A DNA stretch of 31,726 bases from Bacteroidales bacterium (GCA_016707705.1 JADJHD010000050.1:1-31726), one strand, 5' to 3'; shown: positions 1-10,511, counted from the stretch's first letter. Made by a program: numbers and translations. The notes: generated by a model from the sequence alone, not told the origin.

Positions 1-404
1 TGCTTTAGGTCGCGGGGGATCCAGAAGGAGATAATGGCGGCACAATGGTAAACCTGCTCAATACCTTTCGTAGCTTCAATACAAGGAAACAAAGTCAAGA
101 GATATCTCCCTCAAACCATTCGATAAAGTCAATTTGGAATGGACTGGCATTGAAACACCTCAATTACACGATTCCAAGTTCATCCCACATGCTTTCCGGG
201 ACAGAACAGCACCCGCACCTTCCCCTGCCTGTGAGCTCATAGAGCAGGTAAGAACCCAATAAGCCAGTACTCCGGTAGCCAAAATCATAGGACAAATCTA
301 ATCAAAATGAATTAATTTGTATACGTTTCCCACCTTCCATTTCCTTCGTGAATCAGTCTACAGATTCAAATGAATTGGAAATCAGCATTTGAGATTCACT
401 TTCC
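1..404. other. No supported gene
   Basis: Short frames exist on both strands, but none gives a recognisable domain, and each is broken within about 65 codons. It may hold the downstream end of the minus-strand operon that contains the GH114-like remnant, but I cannot identify a product. Confidence 0.4.
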
Positions 405-1345
405 TGTTCAAAGTAACGAGGAGGGTGGTGTTAGGAGTAAGTTTATCCGGGCAGGCGTAAGGTTGTGTATGCTTGACAAGCAAAGTGGTTTTTCACCCTC
501 CGGAGAATTTATATGCCCTGCTGACCTTGGCAGGTTGGGAGGCATATTCAACATTGAGAACCGGCTTATTGTTCTGTAACCAAACACTTCGCTGTTCGAT
601 CCCATATTCTGATTCAGATGCAAATCCATTTCCACATCTCCCTGACTTCCACCATTATCAGGACCGCATGAGCCATCATACCGAGATATCTTCACGGGCT
701 ATTATTCCATCAGCCAGTATTCCATTATTCATACTGCTAGCTCAGGAGCATTACGGGCGATAAACAGGAAATCCTCTTTTTCCGAATGGGCATAATCTGC
801 CAGTTCGCCAATAAATGACACCAGTGCCGGACCCACTTTCCAGAAACCTCATTCTTTGCCATCAATAATCGACTGTTCTTCGCCGTCATAAACCAGTCCA
901 TGTGGAGTCCATCAAAACCATCCTCAATAATCACGATCGATATACGATTTCATTATTGCCTTCCATTCCAGACGCAGAATTTAACTCCATGATTATCATT
1001 CCAACCGTGAGATAGCACTCCATCATCCATGAAGGATAGGCTAGATCCCAATCTGGCACCAGTAATAGCGATAGAAGTTCAGCCTGTCCGACATCGATAT
1101 AAGCTGAAACCAGTTTCCCTTTCCGGAAGAGTTTTAGAAGCCTTAATCTTCGCAAATTTTATCAGAACTGTTGTCAATAGTCTTCATCCCCGATAATGCT
1201 GCGTTCCTGATCCATAACAATCAGGTCGTAATGGGAATTGCATATGGAATCGATGGCTGATGGTCGGTCGAGGCCCTCCAACTGATATACCCAGAACTTA
1301 ACATCGCCCGAGAGGGCCGGTAATTACAATCGGTTGATCTTCTTC
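405..1345 (-). pseudogene. GH114/TM1410-like endo-alpha-1,4-polygalactosaminidase, multiply frameshifted
   Basis: Fragments in alternating minus-strand frames match, in order, the blocks of the TM1410/GH114 TIM-barrel family. They are a FWVYQLEG start (about 1273-1299), YDLIVMDQ (about 1207-1230), YIDVGQAE (about 1078-1101), SYIDRIIEDGFDGLHMDW (about 895-950), ELADYAHSEKEDFLFIARNA (about 745-800) and NKPVLNVEYASQPAKVSRAY (about 500-575). Proteins of this family are predicted secreted glycosidases that cleave alpha-1,4-galactosaminan-type exopolysaccharide; the acidic residues in the YDLIVMDQ and GFDGLHMDW blocks are the usual candidates for catalysis. At least five frameshifts are needed to join the blocks. 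I could not fix the N-terminus or a signal peptide. Whether this is a dead gene or poor sequence is open; the identification rests on block order and spacing. Confidence 0.6.
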
Positions 1346-1606
1346 CTTGCGCCGCTTAACAGAAACAAAATCCACCAAAAATAGCAGAAGTTTCCTTCAC
1401 TGGAAGATGAAGGCGATCAATCATGAAAGCTGCATATAGCCGGACATGCAGTGAGTGGTAAAATGTTGTAATGCCGGATTCAAATTGCTTTGAGTACTTT
1501 TCAATAACGAAACTCTTTGGATAATCTTGCCTATAACAACCTGACACGCCAAAGTAATTATTTAACGATTCTCACTGATAAGTTAAAGTCTTTATCCTCA
1601 ACCCAG

Positions 1607-2099
1607 CTAGTATAGCGGTAAAATCAGAACCTTAAGGATGTTTAACCTCCAATCTTTGGGCCTCACTAACCACAAAATCAACTTATTTCCAATTTCAAAC
1701 ATTGGGGAGAACTGCATAAAATGTTCTTCCCCCTTTTCCAAGCCATCGGCGTTGTCCACAAGTCCCTGGATAAAAGCTCTTCCGTTCATGAAGATTAACC
1801 ATTCCACAGTGATTGCTTGAGCTATCAGGGCAATATGTTTAACCTCTCCCACTGATATTTCCTTTCGATACCTTAAATTCTGAATATCTGAGATTTGCGC
1901 CTCCCGATCGGATAATAAATGCAAAATAATCCGGCATATTCAGGTGTTTCCTGTCCATGCATCAATCAGCAACTCTGCCTTGGTGTCGGTTTCCCTGAGG
2001 CCGTTCGAGGTTATGGTATTCCAGTAGCTTGCCAATAGGGGGTTCCCTGTAATCCTCCCGGAATATCTTCATGTTTGTAACTGTGATCAGATTGCTCAT
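1607..2099 (-). pseudogene. Beta-carbonic-anhydrase-like protein, frameshifted
   Basis: Reading the minus strand from the ATG at 2099, one finds PPIGKLLEYHN, then CMDRKHLNMPDYFAFIIRSGGANLRYSEF across two frames, then SNHCGMVNLHERKSF and a C-terminal HFMQFSPMFEIGN block. This is the layout of small carbonic-anhydrase-like proteins (COG0288): a C-x-D zinc/dyad motif, the RSGGAN turn and the HxxC-type HCG motif that completes the zinc site. Family members hydrate CO2 or are regulatory homologues. At least four single-base shifts separate the pieces. The gene lies upstream of the GH114-like remnant on the same strand, but no operon link is evident. Confidence 0.6.
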
Positions 2100-2164
2100 G
2101 AAATGGTATTGGTGGTTGTTTTAAGTTTATTGGTAGTGAGGGGGCTATGAGGTTGCCAACTAAA

Positions 2165-2300
2165 CGCTATTTCTAAAAGAATTCAGTAGTCAGAATTCAG
2201 TAGTCAGAATAGAAAATGGAATTATTATTGGGAAAATTACTCTGTCCGCCGGCTGGCGGATGGATTCTGTCCGCCGGCTGGAGGATGAATTCTTTTACTC
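2165..2300. repeat. Dispersed repeat: ATTCAGTAGTCAG units plus two TCCGCCGGCTGGCGGA palindromes
   Basis: Two tandem copies of an ATTCAGTAGTCAG-like unit are followed by AGAATAGAAAATGGAATTAT, a TTGGGAAAATTA block and two 16-bp palindromes at 2245-2260 and 2270-2285 (the second imperfect). The same ordered blocks recur near 13905-13985, and in reverse orientation near 5790-5875, so this is one dispersed element. The rest of 2100-2424 has no gene. Confidence 0.75.
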
Positions 2301-2424
2301 CCCTTTAACAATTTCAATCCTCTTCAAAAAGCTTTTTGCCTTTTTCTTTGATGGAATTAAAATCAAATATAACGAACATCTGCCATTATCTTTGTTTCTA
2401 TTCTTGAATCAACACTGAAAACTG

Positions 2425-2941
2425 ATGAAACATCCACTATTCTTCCTGTTAATTTGTCTTTCTTCTCAATGCAGTTGTTTGCCCAGGATCAGAAAGCAAG
2501 TTGCAACACTTTCACATTCGAAGTGAGGTTACTCTCTCCTGGCTCAACGGTTCAGATTTGCTGATGCCATTACCGGCGATATTACCGGATGGTGGGATCT
2601 TCCTTTTCAGAAAAGCCGTATAAGCTTTACGGCCAAACTGGCGGAGGTTTTTTCGAGATCTTCGACGAGAGTGGTGATGGAGCAAACATGCAGCTGTAAT
2701 CTATGCCCAAAGAGGCAAAATGATTCGTTTCCGATGGTCCTTTGGGACTTGCCGGCATGCTCTGCAGATGGTCACCCTACAACTTTTCAGCGGTTAGCTC
2801 GATTCCACCAAAATCACCTACAGTTCATGGTTCCGGAGAAATACAGGAAAGCATCCTCCATTGTTGAATCCATGTGGCAGCATTTTCCTCTTCGAAAGGT
2901 TCAAACCTTACGTTGAAAATGGCTATCGAAAAACTGGATTG
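2425..2941 (+). pseudogene. Secreted SRPBCC (AHSA1-like) protein, frameshifted
   Basis: The start MKHPLFFLLICL followed in another frame by QLFAQDQ looks like a signal peptide. After it come AITGDITGWWD, FSEKPYKLYGQTGGGFFEIF, DESGDGAN, GKMIRF, LGLAGHALQMV and FERFKPYVENGY, spread over several frames. These are the conserved blocks of SRPBCC/AHSA1-type proteins (helix-grip ligand-binding fold) common as exported proteins in Bacteroidota. The ligand is unknown. At least five indels are required. No neighbour suggests a pathway. Confidence 0.6.
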
Positions 2942-2972
2942 ATTTTAGGATTCCTGATCCCTACTAAGCCAA

Positions 2973-3351
2973 TTACCTCAAGTGAATAGCTACTAAGTTG
3001 CCCTTCTGTATCCAGAAAAATCGCTATTGAGCCAATTTCTTCAGAGATCAGGTTTTGGGAGTTGAATCACCTTCCTCCTGCGGGCTCTACCTTTGAAAGC
3101 TCATTTGCCAGGTCACCGGAAAAGCCGTAAAAAGAAACCAGTGTGCCATCAACTGGAGGGGCTTGTAGTATTCAGGCTGATAAACCAATGATCCCCTGAA
3201 CCTATCTTATCCTCAAAACCCGAAACCAGGCCATCCAGGGCCATCTGGTTTCTCCATTTTGAATCCGGAATACGGTTTCATAAAAGCGGATTGCCCTGTC
3301 CATATCGGCTACAGGGATCTCGAACCATCCAACAACATTATGAATTTCCAT
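2973..3351 (-). pseudogene. VOC-family (glyoxalase-like) protein, frameshifted
   Basis: From the ATG at 3351 the frame reads MEIHNVVGWFEIPVADMDRA, IRFYETVF and later APPVDGTLVSFYGFSGDLANEL and EEIGSIAIFLDTEGNLVAIH before TAA at 2973. This is the size (about 125 residues) and motif order of a small vicinal-oxygen-chelate protein with two beta-alpha-beta-beta-beta units. VOC proteins bind a metal and act in glyoxalase, dioxygenase or resistance reactions; the specific reaction cannot be read here. Net one frameshift, probably more. It lies downstream of aroC on the same strand with 91 bp between, so it may be read through from the aro operon. Confidence 0.65.
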
Positions 3352-3442
3352 TTGACTTGTTTTCCAATAAAAACAATCAGAATGGCACTAAGTTCACCCA
3401 AAGACTGAAGGATGCTCCTGTAAACAGAAAATAAGAAGGGAT

Positions 3443-4405
3443 TTATTTGCTCAGAAGGCAGAAATCAGCAAGAGCTATTGCCGTCACCGCTTCAATGATT
3501 ACTGGTATGCGCAGTGCAATGCAGCTATCATGGCGACCTTCAACTTTCAGCTCCTGAGTTTCTCCGGTTTTCAGATTTACAGTGCTCTGAGTCAGAGAAA
3601 TACTGGAGGTTGGCTTAACTGCCACTCTAAACACAAGCTCATTTCCATTGGTGATTCCTCCGTTTATTCCTCCGGCATTGTTGGTTACCGTTGTCCCGGA
3701 TGCATCCAGTATGGGTAAATATGCTGGCTCCCCGACATGGAAGCAGCCTTGAAACCACTGCAAACTCAAATTCCCTTGATTGCGGGACTGAAAATATCAA
3801 ATGGCTGATCACCGATTCTACACTATCAAAGAAAGGTCCTCCCTAGCCTGCAGGAACACCTGATGCACGGCATTCGATGAGTCCTCCAACGGAATCTCCA
3901 TTGGCAAGTGCCTCTTCAATGGTGGATTCAAAATCCTTCCTGCCGCCCAACTCCAGAATCCTGGCCTGAATGAAATATTCTCCAATATTTTTTGCAATTA
4001 CTCCTGCAGCAACCAATCCCAAAAGTGATTCGCCCTGAAAAAACGACCTCCGCCCCAGGATCCCGAAAAGCCTTTGAACTTTACCCTTGAGGTGAAATCG
4101 GCATGTCTGGACGGGGCAGATCGGCAAGTTTATCATAGTCGGCTGAGCGCTGTTCCTTATTCCTGAAAAGGACCGTGAGCGGACTGCCTGTTGTGAATCC
4201 ATTGTAGTGACCGGAAACTATTTCGGGCAAATCGGGCTCATGACGGGGTGTTGTCCCAGGTAACCTGAACGGCGTCTTGCAAGATCGGATTCAAAATCCT
4301 GAGCAGAAGAGGGCAATTCGGGGAACCCCGTCAATCACCACTCTATTGCAGATCCATGTGATTCTCCAAAATTGAAATCCTGAAAATCCTTCCGAATGAA
4401 TTCCT
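3443..4405 (-). CDS. aroC: Chorismate synthase, frameshifted
   Basis: Chorismate synthase makes chorismate from EPSP using reduced FMN, the last step of the shikimate pathway. The N-terminus reads NSFGRIFRIS then FGESHGSAI, the signature around the FMN-site histidine. The middle holds ARILELGGRKDFESTIEEAL and DSVGGLIECRASGVPAG, and the C-terminal third reads GGINGGITNGNELVFRVAVK and ALRIPVIIEAVTAIALADF. The expected ATG is AGG at 4403-4405, so the exact start is uncertain. At least three indels break the frame, one in a T-run at the FGESHG motif. The gene follows aroA by about 12 bp and closes the aromatic operon. Because all functional blocks survive and the enzyme is normally indispensable, sequence errors are the likelier cause. 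Confidence 0.85.
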
Positions 4406-4416
4406 TAACTATAGAA

Positions 4417-5672
4417 TTACTGATTTACTGTACTGATATTAACGCCTATTTTCTGCAAGTCTTCATAAAACTCCCGGATACGACTTGCTCACACATTCAG
4501 CTCCGTTTATAACGACTTTTGCTTTCGCTCCCAGGGCACAGACTGCCGCCATCATGGCTATCCTGTGATCATTATGCGATGAGACATTGCCGCCATTTGG
4601 TTGTCCGCCGGTAATAAACAGATCGTTTCCTTCTATCCAAACCCTGATTCCAAGATTTGACAATACCTCCACGATTGCCATTGCCCTGTCGCTTTCCTTA
4701 TGGACCAATCTCTCAATGCCGGTAATCCTGCTGGTCCCTTCACAGAAAACGCCAAGGGCTGCTGCCGGAGGAAACAGATCCGGGCATTCGGTAGCATCAA
4801 ATTCAAAAGATTTCAGACTACGGCTTTCAATTTCAAGGAAATTCGGACCTACAAGTACCGGGTTACCGCATAATTCAAGGATTTCCAGTATTTGGCGGTC
4901 AGCTTGAGCAGAATGCGGATTCAGACCTGTGAGCCGTATTTTTCCTGCAACTGCTCCCGCTACCAGCAGAAAAGCAGCTCCACTCCAGTCTCCCTCAACT
5001 TCATAGCTCGAGATGAGTATTTCTGATTCCGGGGATTTTGAAGAGACTCATTCCTTCATTTCCACCTGAATGCCAAAATCCCGAAGCAATTCCAGCGTCA
5101 TTGAGATATAGGGGCTTGCTCTTGAGGTTATCCACGCTTATCACGGAGTCATCCTTTAGAACCGGCAGGGGCCATCAGCAATCGGTGAGCAGCTGGGAAC
5201 TTACTGATCCATCAACATTCACCATGACCGCCCCTTTTAATTTGCCTTCCAGTTTTATAGGCAATAATCCGGCATTGGATTTACTTTAAGCCCAATTGCT
5301 GAGCGCATCTGTAATCATCTGCACCGGCCTTTTCAAAAGGGAGCCTTTCCACTAATTGCAATCGATTGTCCGTTCAATGCTGCAATGGGCGTGAACATCC
5401 CTAATGCCAGTCCGGATTCTCCACAGTTCAGATTTGAGCCACTGCTCCAGATCCTGATCTAACCAGAATCTCATTCTCCTTCACTTCCACCTCCGCACCC
5501 AATCCCCTGGCAATCTCCATGGCGGCTTTCGAATCCATGCAACCTGAAGCATTCAGAATGCGGGTTTCTCCATTGGCAAGCAGTCCGGCAGCAATGGCAC
5601 GCTGTGTCATGCTTTGCTGGAAGGTGCCTGCAAATTGCCGCTTACAGAAGATGGAGAAAGCTCTATTATCAT
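4417..5672 (-). CDS. aroA: 3-phosphoshikimate 1-carboxyvinyltransferase (EPSP synthase), frameshifted
   Basis: EPSP synthase joins shikimate-3-phosphate and PEP. From the ATG at 5672 the protein reads MIIELSPSSVSGNLQAPSSK followed by SMTQRAIAAGLLANGETRI, the substrate-binding SKS-QR motif. Later blocks are NCGESGLALGMFTPIAAL, VDGSVSSQLLT, EGDWSGAAFLLVAGAVAG, FPPAAALGVFCEGTS, LVHKESDRA, SSHNDHRIAMMAAV and CVSKSYP, giving a full-length protein of about 418 residues. The catalytic Asp/Glu and the C-terminal HNDHR-type loop are present. Four or more indels split it. It lies between aroF and aroC, but 373 bp from aroF because a dispersed repeat sits in that gap. Confidence 0.9.
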
Positions 5673-5774
5673 TGAAATTAAAAGCTCTTGGTAATCAGAA
5701 ATTGTTAAATATGCGTGTTCAGGAAGAAGCCTGTAGTCGGAATCTGGAATTCATCCGCCAAGCCGAGGACTGAA

Positions 5775-5880
5775 GTCAGAATACAGAAGTTTGAAGTTTG
5801 AAGTAATATCATTTTCCCAATAATATTTCCAACAATCTATTCTGACTACTGACTACTGTCCGCATGCTGGAATGGATTTT
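5775..5880. repeat. Dispersed repeat copy inside the aro operon
   Basis: CATTTTCCCAATAATATTTC, CTATTCTGACTACTGACTAC and TGTCCGCATGCTGGAATGGA are the reverse complement of the block order at 2165-2300, with a damaged palindrome. The copy occupies the aroF-aroA gap (5673-6045), which otherwise holds no gene or clear hairpin. Confidence 0.65.
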
Positions 5881-6045
5881 TATCTCATCTTATTCCTTTC
5901 AGTCCCTTGGCAAGATTTTCTGAATCAGACTCAACATTCAACAAATGTAAAGGGAATTCGCCAAAACAGGCTTGTTGAGGATTGAATTCCCATGTTGCTG
6001 ATATCTTGGACTGATAATCTTACTTCCTGATTCCTTTTCAAAAAC

Positions 6046-7213
6046 TCAGACTGCACCGGACTGTCCTGCTGCAACAGATTCCTTTACCGGTTCAGTCGGG
6101 GCTTCCACATTCATGATCTTCACCTGCCTGTCGATGGATTCCTGATGGATGGCTTTCAGAATCACCGTGATAAACTCCTTGCTCAATCCCTTTCATATCT
6201 CCTTTTCTGGAAGCCTTATCCACAATTTCCTGCCAGCGGTTGCTTTGCAGAATGGTGATTTGATGCGCCTTCTTGTATTGTCCGATGGTTTCTGCAACCT
6301 GCATTCTTCTCTCGAGAATGTCAAAAAGCTGATCATCGAAGATATCGATCTGTCTACGAAGCTCATCCAATACACTTATAAAATTCTGATCTTCCGAAAC
6401 TGTCCTCAACACCAGCTGACTCAGCATCTCATCCAGCTTTTCAGGAGTGAGTTGCTGCCTCTTATCACTCCAGGCGCAATCCGGATCTCTGTGTGATTCA
6501 ATCATGAGTCCGTCATAATTCAGGTCCATGGCTTCCTGACTGATATCCTTCAAATAAGCCCTGGCGCCACCAATATGGCTGGGGTCACAAATCATTGGTA
6601 ATCCCGGGAAACGCTGCTTTAGATCAATTGCTATCTGCCATCTGGGTTGGTTGCGGTAGGCTGTTTTCTCATAGGTGGAAAAACCTCTGTGAATAGCTCC
6701 AATCCTGGTAACTCCTGATTTCAGGATTCTTTCGATGGCTCCTACCCATAATTCCAGCTCAGGATTGATGGGATTCTTGACCAGAACCATCACATCCACT
6801 CCTGAGGCGCTGGCGATTTCGTGCATGGCAAAGGGATTTACTGTGGTCCGGGCACCAATCCAAAGCATATCCACCCCGAATTTCAGGGCTTCGTAAACAT
6901 GCTTTTCAGTAGCTACCTCAGTGGCGACGGGCATTCCTGTTTCCTGTTTCACCATTTTCAACCACTTCAGTCCTTCGGAGCCTACTCCTTCAAAGGAATT
7001 GGGACGGGTGCGGGGCTTCCAGATTCCGGCCCTGAACACGTCCACCTTCGAGGTAGCTTTCAGACGGAGGGCTGTTTCCATAACCTGCTCTTCGGTTTCT
7101 GCACTGCAGGGACCTGAAATGATCAGGGGCCTTTGCTTGAATATGTCCCAGTTCTTTAATGGCTCTATCGCGAAGTTTTCCATGCCTTGCTTATTTTCTT
7201 CAGTACTTTTCAT
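6046..7213 (-). CDS. aroF: Bifunctional DAHP synthase / chorismate mutase (C-terminal frameshift)
   Basis: The N-terminal part (residues about 15-265) is a KDO8P-synthase-like (type I-beta) DAHP synthase, which condenses PEP and erythrose-4-phosphate. It shows ISGPCSAETEEQV, FRAGIWKPRTRPNSFEGVG, WIGARTTVNPFAM, VKNPINPELELWVGAIERI, IHRGFS and ICDPSHIGG with the metal-binding Cys, His, Glu and Asp. After a linker, residues about 280-370 form an AroQ chorismate mutase (LDELRRQIDIFDDQLFDILE, RRMQVAETIGQYKK). An indel near 6186 cuts the open frame. In the neighbouring frame the mutase continues as SKEFITVILKAIHQESIDRQ VKIMN to a TGA at 6046. The fused arrangement commits flux to Phe and Tyr, matching its place between tyrA and aroA. 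The symbol is by analogy. Confidence 0.93.
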
Positions 7214-7439
7214 TTTCAGTGGGTTTTGGTTAGTCGGGTAGTAAAGAGTTTTGATGGTCAGTTATTTTTTGTTTGCAGAATACTTGTGAGTGAATATATC
7301 AGGATTGGATCATGTGTGGAGAGTCCATCGTTCTCGTCAGGTTTTAGTGTAGTAGTTTTCGCCACAAAGGCACCAAGACACAAAGGAAAAGAGGATTATT
7401 GCTGTTTGAAAGATTTCCATATTAAGCACAAGATTCATC

Positions 7440-8265
7440 TTACTTTAGTATTATCTTGATTTTATTGGCTTCTTCCATAAGCTCCTGAAGTTTTACGGCA
7501 TCTCCGGTTGAAATTGCCTCCGGAACAGCTGAATTTTTCAGGTAATTGTCGATTACTTCCAGCACCGGTTCTGCATTTATGCAAAAGATGGGGTCCAGGT
7601 TCTGCTGTTGCTTTTGCAAGTCGCACGGTGCTCTCAAATCCCCTGCGCCAGCGAGAATGCTGTTCGTCCTTTTCCTATCGAGAACACTCAGGGCAAGTGC
7701 AAAAGGAGGTTATATGCGAAATATGTGGAAACAAGGCCACATGATAAATCGTGATCTTCGGCAGGCATCAGAAACCTTCATTTCAAGGGTCTCAAGCATT
7801 CTGAAAGTTAGATTCAGTGCATCGGCATCACTGCTTTCCCGATCACAGATAATTGCCTGCTTCCCCTTGAACAGTCTGTCAATGGCTGCCTCCGGACCCG
7901 AAAACTCGGTTCCTGCCATGGGATGCACGGCAACATATCTTCCACGGCAGGGATGATTCTTCACAACTCGAACATCCGCTTTGGTGGACCCCATATCCAT
8001 CACCATTCCGGCTTCCGGCTATCTTGTCCAAAATGCCAGGGAGCAGACTGCAAATAACATCCACAGGGGTGCATATAATCAGCAAATCTGATTTCTGAAT
8101 TGCAGTTTCCATATCCAGAATTTCATCAACAAGTTTCAAATCCATTGCTTTTTCGCAATGCAATGCTGAACGGTCAACGCCGATTAATTTCCGATAAAGC
8201 CAGTTTTCCAGATCCTTCGACAATGATCCTCCAATAAGTCCAAGTCCGATAATTCCAACTTTCAT
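7440..8265 (-). CDS. tyrA: Prephenate dehydrogenase, frameshifted
   Basis: It oxidises prephenate to 4-hydroxyphenylpyruvate with NAD(P), the Tyr branch. The start at 8265 gives MKVGIIGLGLIGGSLSKDL, an N-terminal Rossmann GxGxxG motif, then LLIICTPVDVI. In the next frame come MGSTKADV and YVAVHPMAGTEFSGPEAA, the conserved prephenate-binding HPMAGTE region, and the third frame ends in a helical C-terminal domain closing with EEANKIKIILK. Total about 275 residues, typical for the arogenate/prephenate dehydrogenase family without an ACT domain. Two main frameshifts, near 8010 and 7740. It starts 51 bp after the aminotransferase; 226 bp separate it from aroF, and that gap holds a CACAAAGGCACCAAGACACA intergenic repeat of a type common in environmental bacteria. 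Confidence 0.9.
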
Positions 8266-8316
8266 TTCAGTAGTTCTATTAGTAATCTTCAGTTATTCTT
8301 TAGTTAGATGAGTTCC

Positions 8317-9561
8317 CTATGTTGTTTGGTGCAAATTCTTTGCTGTAAACCGCTCGTCAACCCTGCGGATGGATTCCTTCAGGGTAGCTTCATCACTGCA
8401 GAGTGAAATTCTGATGAAACGGCTTCCATTGCTTCCGAAAATAAATCCCGGTGTGATGAAAACATGGGTTGAATCGAGAATCTGGTCAGTGAATTCCTCG
8501 GAATGATCATAGCTTTCAGGGATTCTGCCCCAGAGGAACAATCCGGACTGACGGCTGTCGAAGCTGCAATCCAGCGCTTCCATCAGCTGTTCTGCCAATT
8601 CCCTTCTCCGGCGGTAGGTTTCATTCAGCTTTTCATACCATTCCCTGCCTGATTTCAGGGCTTCCACCGCTGCTTCCTGCAAGGGACGGAACATTCCGGA
8701 ATCCATATTGCTCTTCATCTTTAGAACAGACTTAATATAGACGCTGTTCCCAGCTACCATCCCGATGCGCCATCCGGCCATATTATGCGATTTGGAAAGA
8801 GAATTCAACTCCAGGCATACATCCGATGAACCTTCTAATGATAGCAAGCTTAGTGTGTCTTCGTTCAGGATGAAGCTGTAAGGATTATCGTTACATATCA
8901 GAATATGATTCTTCCTTCCGAATTCAACCAGTTTCCTGAAAAACTCAATCGAAGCCTTGGTGCCGCTGGGCATATGAGGATAGTTCACCCACATCAGCTT
9001 GACCTTTTCCAGTCCTTCAGCTTCCAATGCCCTCAAATCAGGCAGCCATCCCTTTTCTTCCACCAGATCATAGAAACGAACCTTTCCACCAATCATGCGG
9101 GTCACCGATTCATAGGCAGGATAACCCGGATTGGGGATCAGCACCTCATCGCCCTCATTCACAAAGGCCATACTGATATGCATAATTCCTTCCTTCGATC
9201 CCATAAGCGGCAGGATTTCAGAATCGGGATTGAGCTCAACACCAAAATGCTCCAGATACCAGTCGGCAAAAGCCTTGCGAAGGGCCGGAATTCCGGTATA
9301 GCTTTGGTAGCCATGATTTTCGTGACGGGAAGAGGCTGAGGACAAAACCTCGGTCACGTTGCTTGCCGGTGGCTGATCCGGACTGCCAATTCCCAGATTG
9401 ATCACCGATATTCCCTGCTTGCGCATTTCATCAAGCTGCTTCAGCTTTCCTGCGAAATAGTATTCCTGAACTTCGAGGTGCGGCCGGCGGGACTGATTAG
9501 GTTTGATTGTTTCCAGGCCAAGTTTGTTATTGAGTTTATTTTCCTGAAAGTTTTGGATCAA
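8317..9561 (-). CDS. Class I/II PLP-dependent aminotransferase (aromatic)
   Basis: An intact 414-codon frame of fold-type I aminotransferase. Features are INLGIGSPDQPP near residue 55, YTGIPALRKAFADWY, the GSKEGIMHI turn, NPGYPAYESV, VNYPHMPSG, the NDNPYSF block that contacts the cofactor, SLSKSHNMAGWRIGM with the Schiff-base lysine, and a C-terminal RFIRISLC carboxylate-binding arginine. Its position between pheA and tyrA implies transamination of phenylpyruvate and 4-hydroxyphenylpyruvate to Phe and Tyr, although homologues include DapL-like and aspartate-type enzymes. No ATG lies before residue 43; a TTG at 9561 is the longest start and overlaps the probable end of pheA, so translational coupling is possible. 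Confidence 0.9.
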   Translation of the reverse strand: MIQNFQENKLNNKLGLETIKPNQSRRPHLEVQEYYFAGKLKQLDEMRKQGISVINLGIGSPDQPPASNVTEVLSSASSRHENHGYQSYTGIPALRKAFADWYLEHFGVELNPDSEILPLMGSKEGIMHISMAFVNEGDEVLIPNPGYPAYESVTRMIGGKVRFYDLVEEKGWLPDLRALEAEGLEKVKLMWVNYPHMPSGTKASIEFFRKLVEFGRKNHILICNDNPYSFILNEDTLSLLSLEGSSDVCLELNSLSKSHNMAGWRIGMVAGNSVYIKSVLKMKSNMDSGMFRPLQEAAVEALKSGREWYEKLNETYRRRRELAEQLMEALDCSFDSRQSGLFLWGRIPESYDHSEEFTDQILDSTHVFITPGFIFGSNGSRFIRISLCSDEATLKESIRRVDERFTAKNLHQTT

Positions 9562-10485
9562 TTATTGGGGCTTGAAGATTGACTGTTCCACATAGTTTCT
9601 GATTCCTCTTCCACAGGCATAATGCCCTGATATTCTCAAGCACCATCAATTGGTCAACTTGCGACTGTATCAACAATGCATTTCTGTAATTTTCAATTTC
9701 CCAATTTCGATCGATCATGGAAGAAATATTGCCAGGCCTTGCCAACAATGGGCATGGACTGGATTTTGGTGAGGTTCATTCCATGGGATGCCAGGATTGA
9801 CAATACCGTTGAAAGACTTCCGGTTTCGTGGGGAAGGGCAAAGCAGAGACTTGCCTTGTCAATGGTTCCTGATTGCGGCGCCAGATGATGGATAGGGGTA
9901 TTCTTCCGGAAAGGATAAGAAAGCAGGTAAAATTGATGGAATCGGTTCCACTCCTCTGGCAAGAATCTCCAGATCATAATTCTGCTGCCAGCGAACTTAC
10001 AGGGCGGCAACTCCTGAAAGCTGCTCTTTCCTGATCCGGCGGGCTGAAAGTGCTGTATCCGAAGTTTCGATAATCTTAACCCCCTTTTTCCTCAAGGGTT
10101 CCAGGAAGAGTTCGCATTGCTGGATGGCAACGGGATGTGAATGAATCTCTTTTATGCTGGAAAGGGTTTCGCCTGGGAGTGCCATCAGGTTCTGGACAAT
10201 TCTCAAATAGACTTCTCCCCTGATAATCATTCCATGTTTGCGCAGCAGTGCATAGTTGGGCAGAATGCTACCTGAAACGGAGTTTTCAATTGCCATTACA
10301 CCCACCTGACTATGGTTTTCTGCAAGTGAAGTGAAAACATCCTGAAAAGTCTCGCAGGTATGCAGTCCAAATTGAAGGTTCGGGAAATAGGTGCGGGCTG
10401 CCAGCTCGTGAAAGGCTCCCTTGCCTCCCTGAATGGCGATTTTGAATAGAGTGTTCTGAGTAGTTGCAGTCATGAATCCGGGCAT
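9558..10485 (-). CDS. pheA: Prephenate dehydratase with ACT domain, frameshifted
   Basis: It converts prephenate to phenylpyruvate. The N-terminal half reads IAIQGGKGAFHELAARTYFP, VGVMAIENSVSGSI, GEVYLRIVQNLMALPG and IHSHPVAIQQC, the substrate site of the dehydratase fold, with a TSDTALSARR block (usually DTA) after it. After a frameshift near 10005 come a short NTPIHHL stretch and a C-terminal ACT domain, KASLCFALPHETGSLSTVLS then GMNLTKIQSMP, which normally binds Phe for feedback inhibition. Thus the enzyme is probably controlled both allosterically and by the upstream attenuator. Start is ATG 10485 (directly after the terminator T-run) or ATG 10473. Further indels near 9690 blur the C-terminus; the stop is placed by context. 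Confidence 0.9.
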
Positions 10486-10511
10486 AAAAAAAGGGCCCTG
10501 ATAAGGGGCCC
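10486..10511 (-). terminator. Attenuator terminator in the pheA leader
   Basis: On the minus strand GGGCCC, a 7-nt loop (CTTATCA) and GGGCCC are followed by seven T, then directly by the pheA ATG. The left arm can instead pair with AGAGGGGC at the end of the leader ORF (10558-10565 with 10503-10509, about 7 bp), which would be the antiterminator. Confidence 0.85.

Noticed and set aside
3443..5672. aroA and aroC as true pseudogenes
   Set aside because: All catalytic blocks are present and the neighbours are intact or similarly indel-hit. Sequence error is the simpler cause.
7360..7392. Regulatory site between tyrA and aroF
   Set aside because: CACAAAGGCACCAAGACACA looks like a common dispersed intergenic repeat, with no promoter spacing or hairpin.
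7546..7956. Open frame of 136 codons on the plus strand
   Set aside because: It lies opposite tyrA, shows no family motif, and the minus frames carry clear dehydrogenase blocks.
8905..9339. Open frame of 144 codons on the plus strand
   Set aside because: It is the antisense shadow of the intact aminotransferase.
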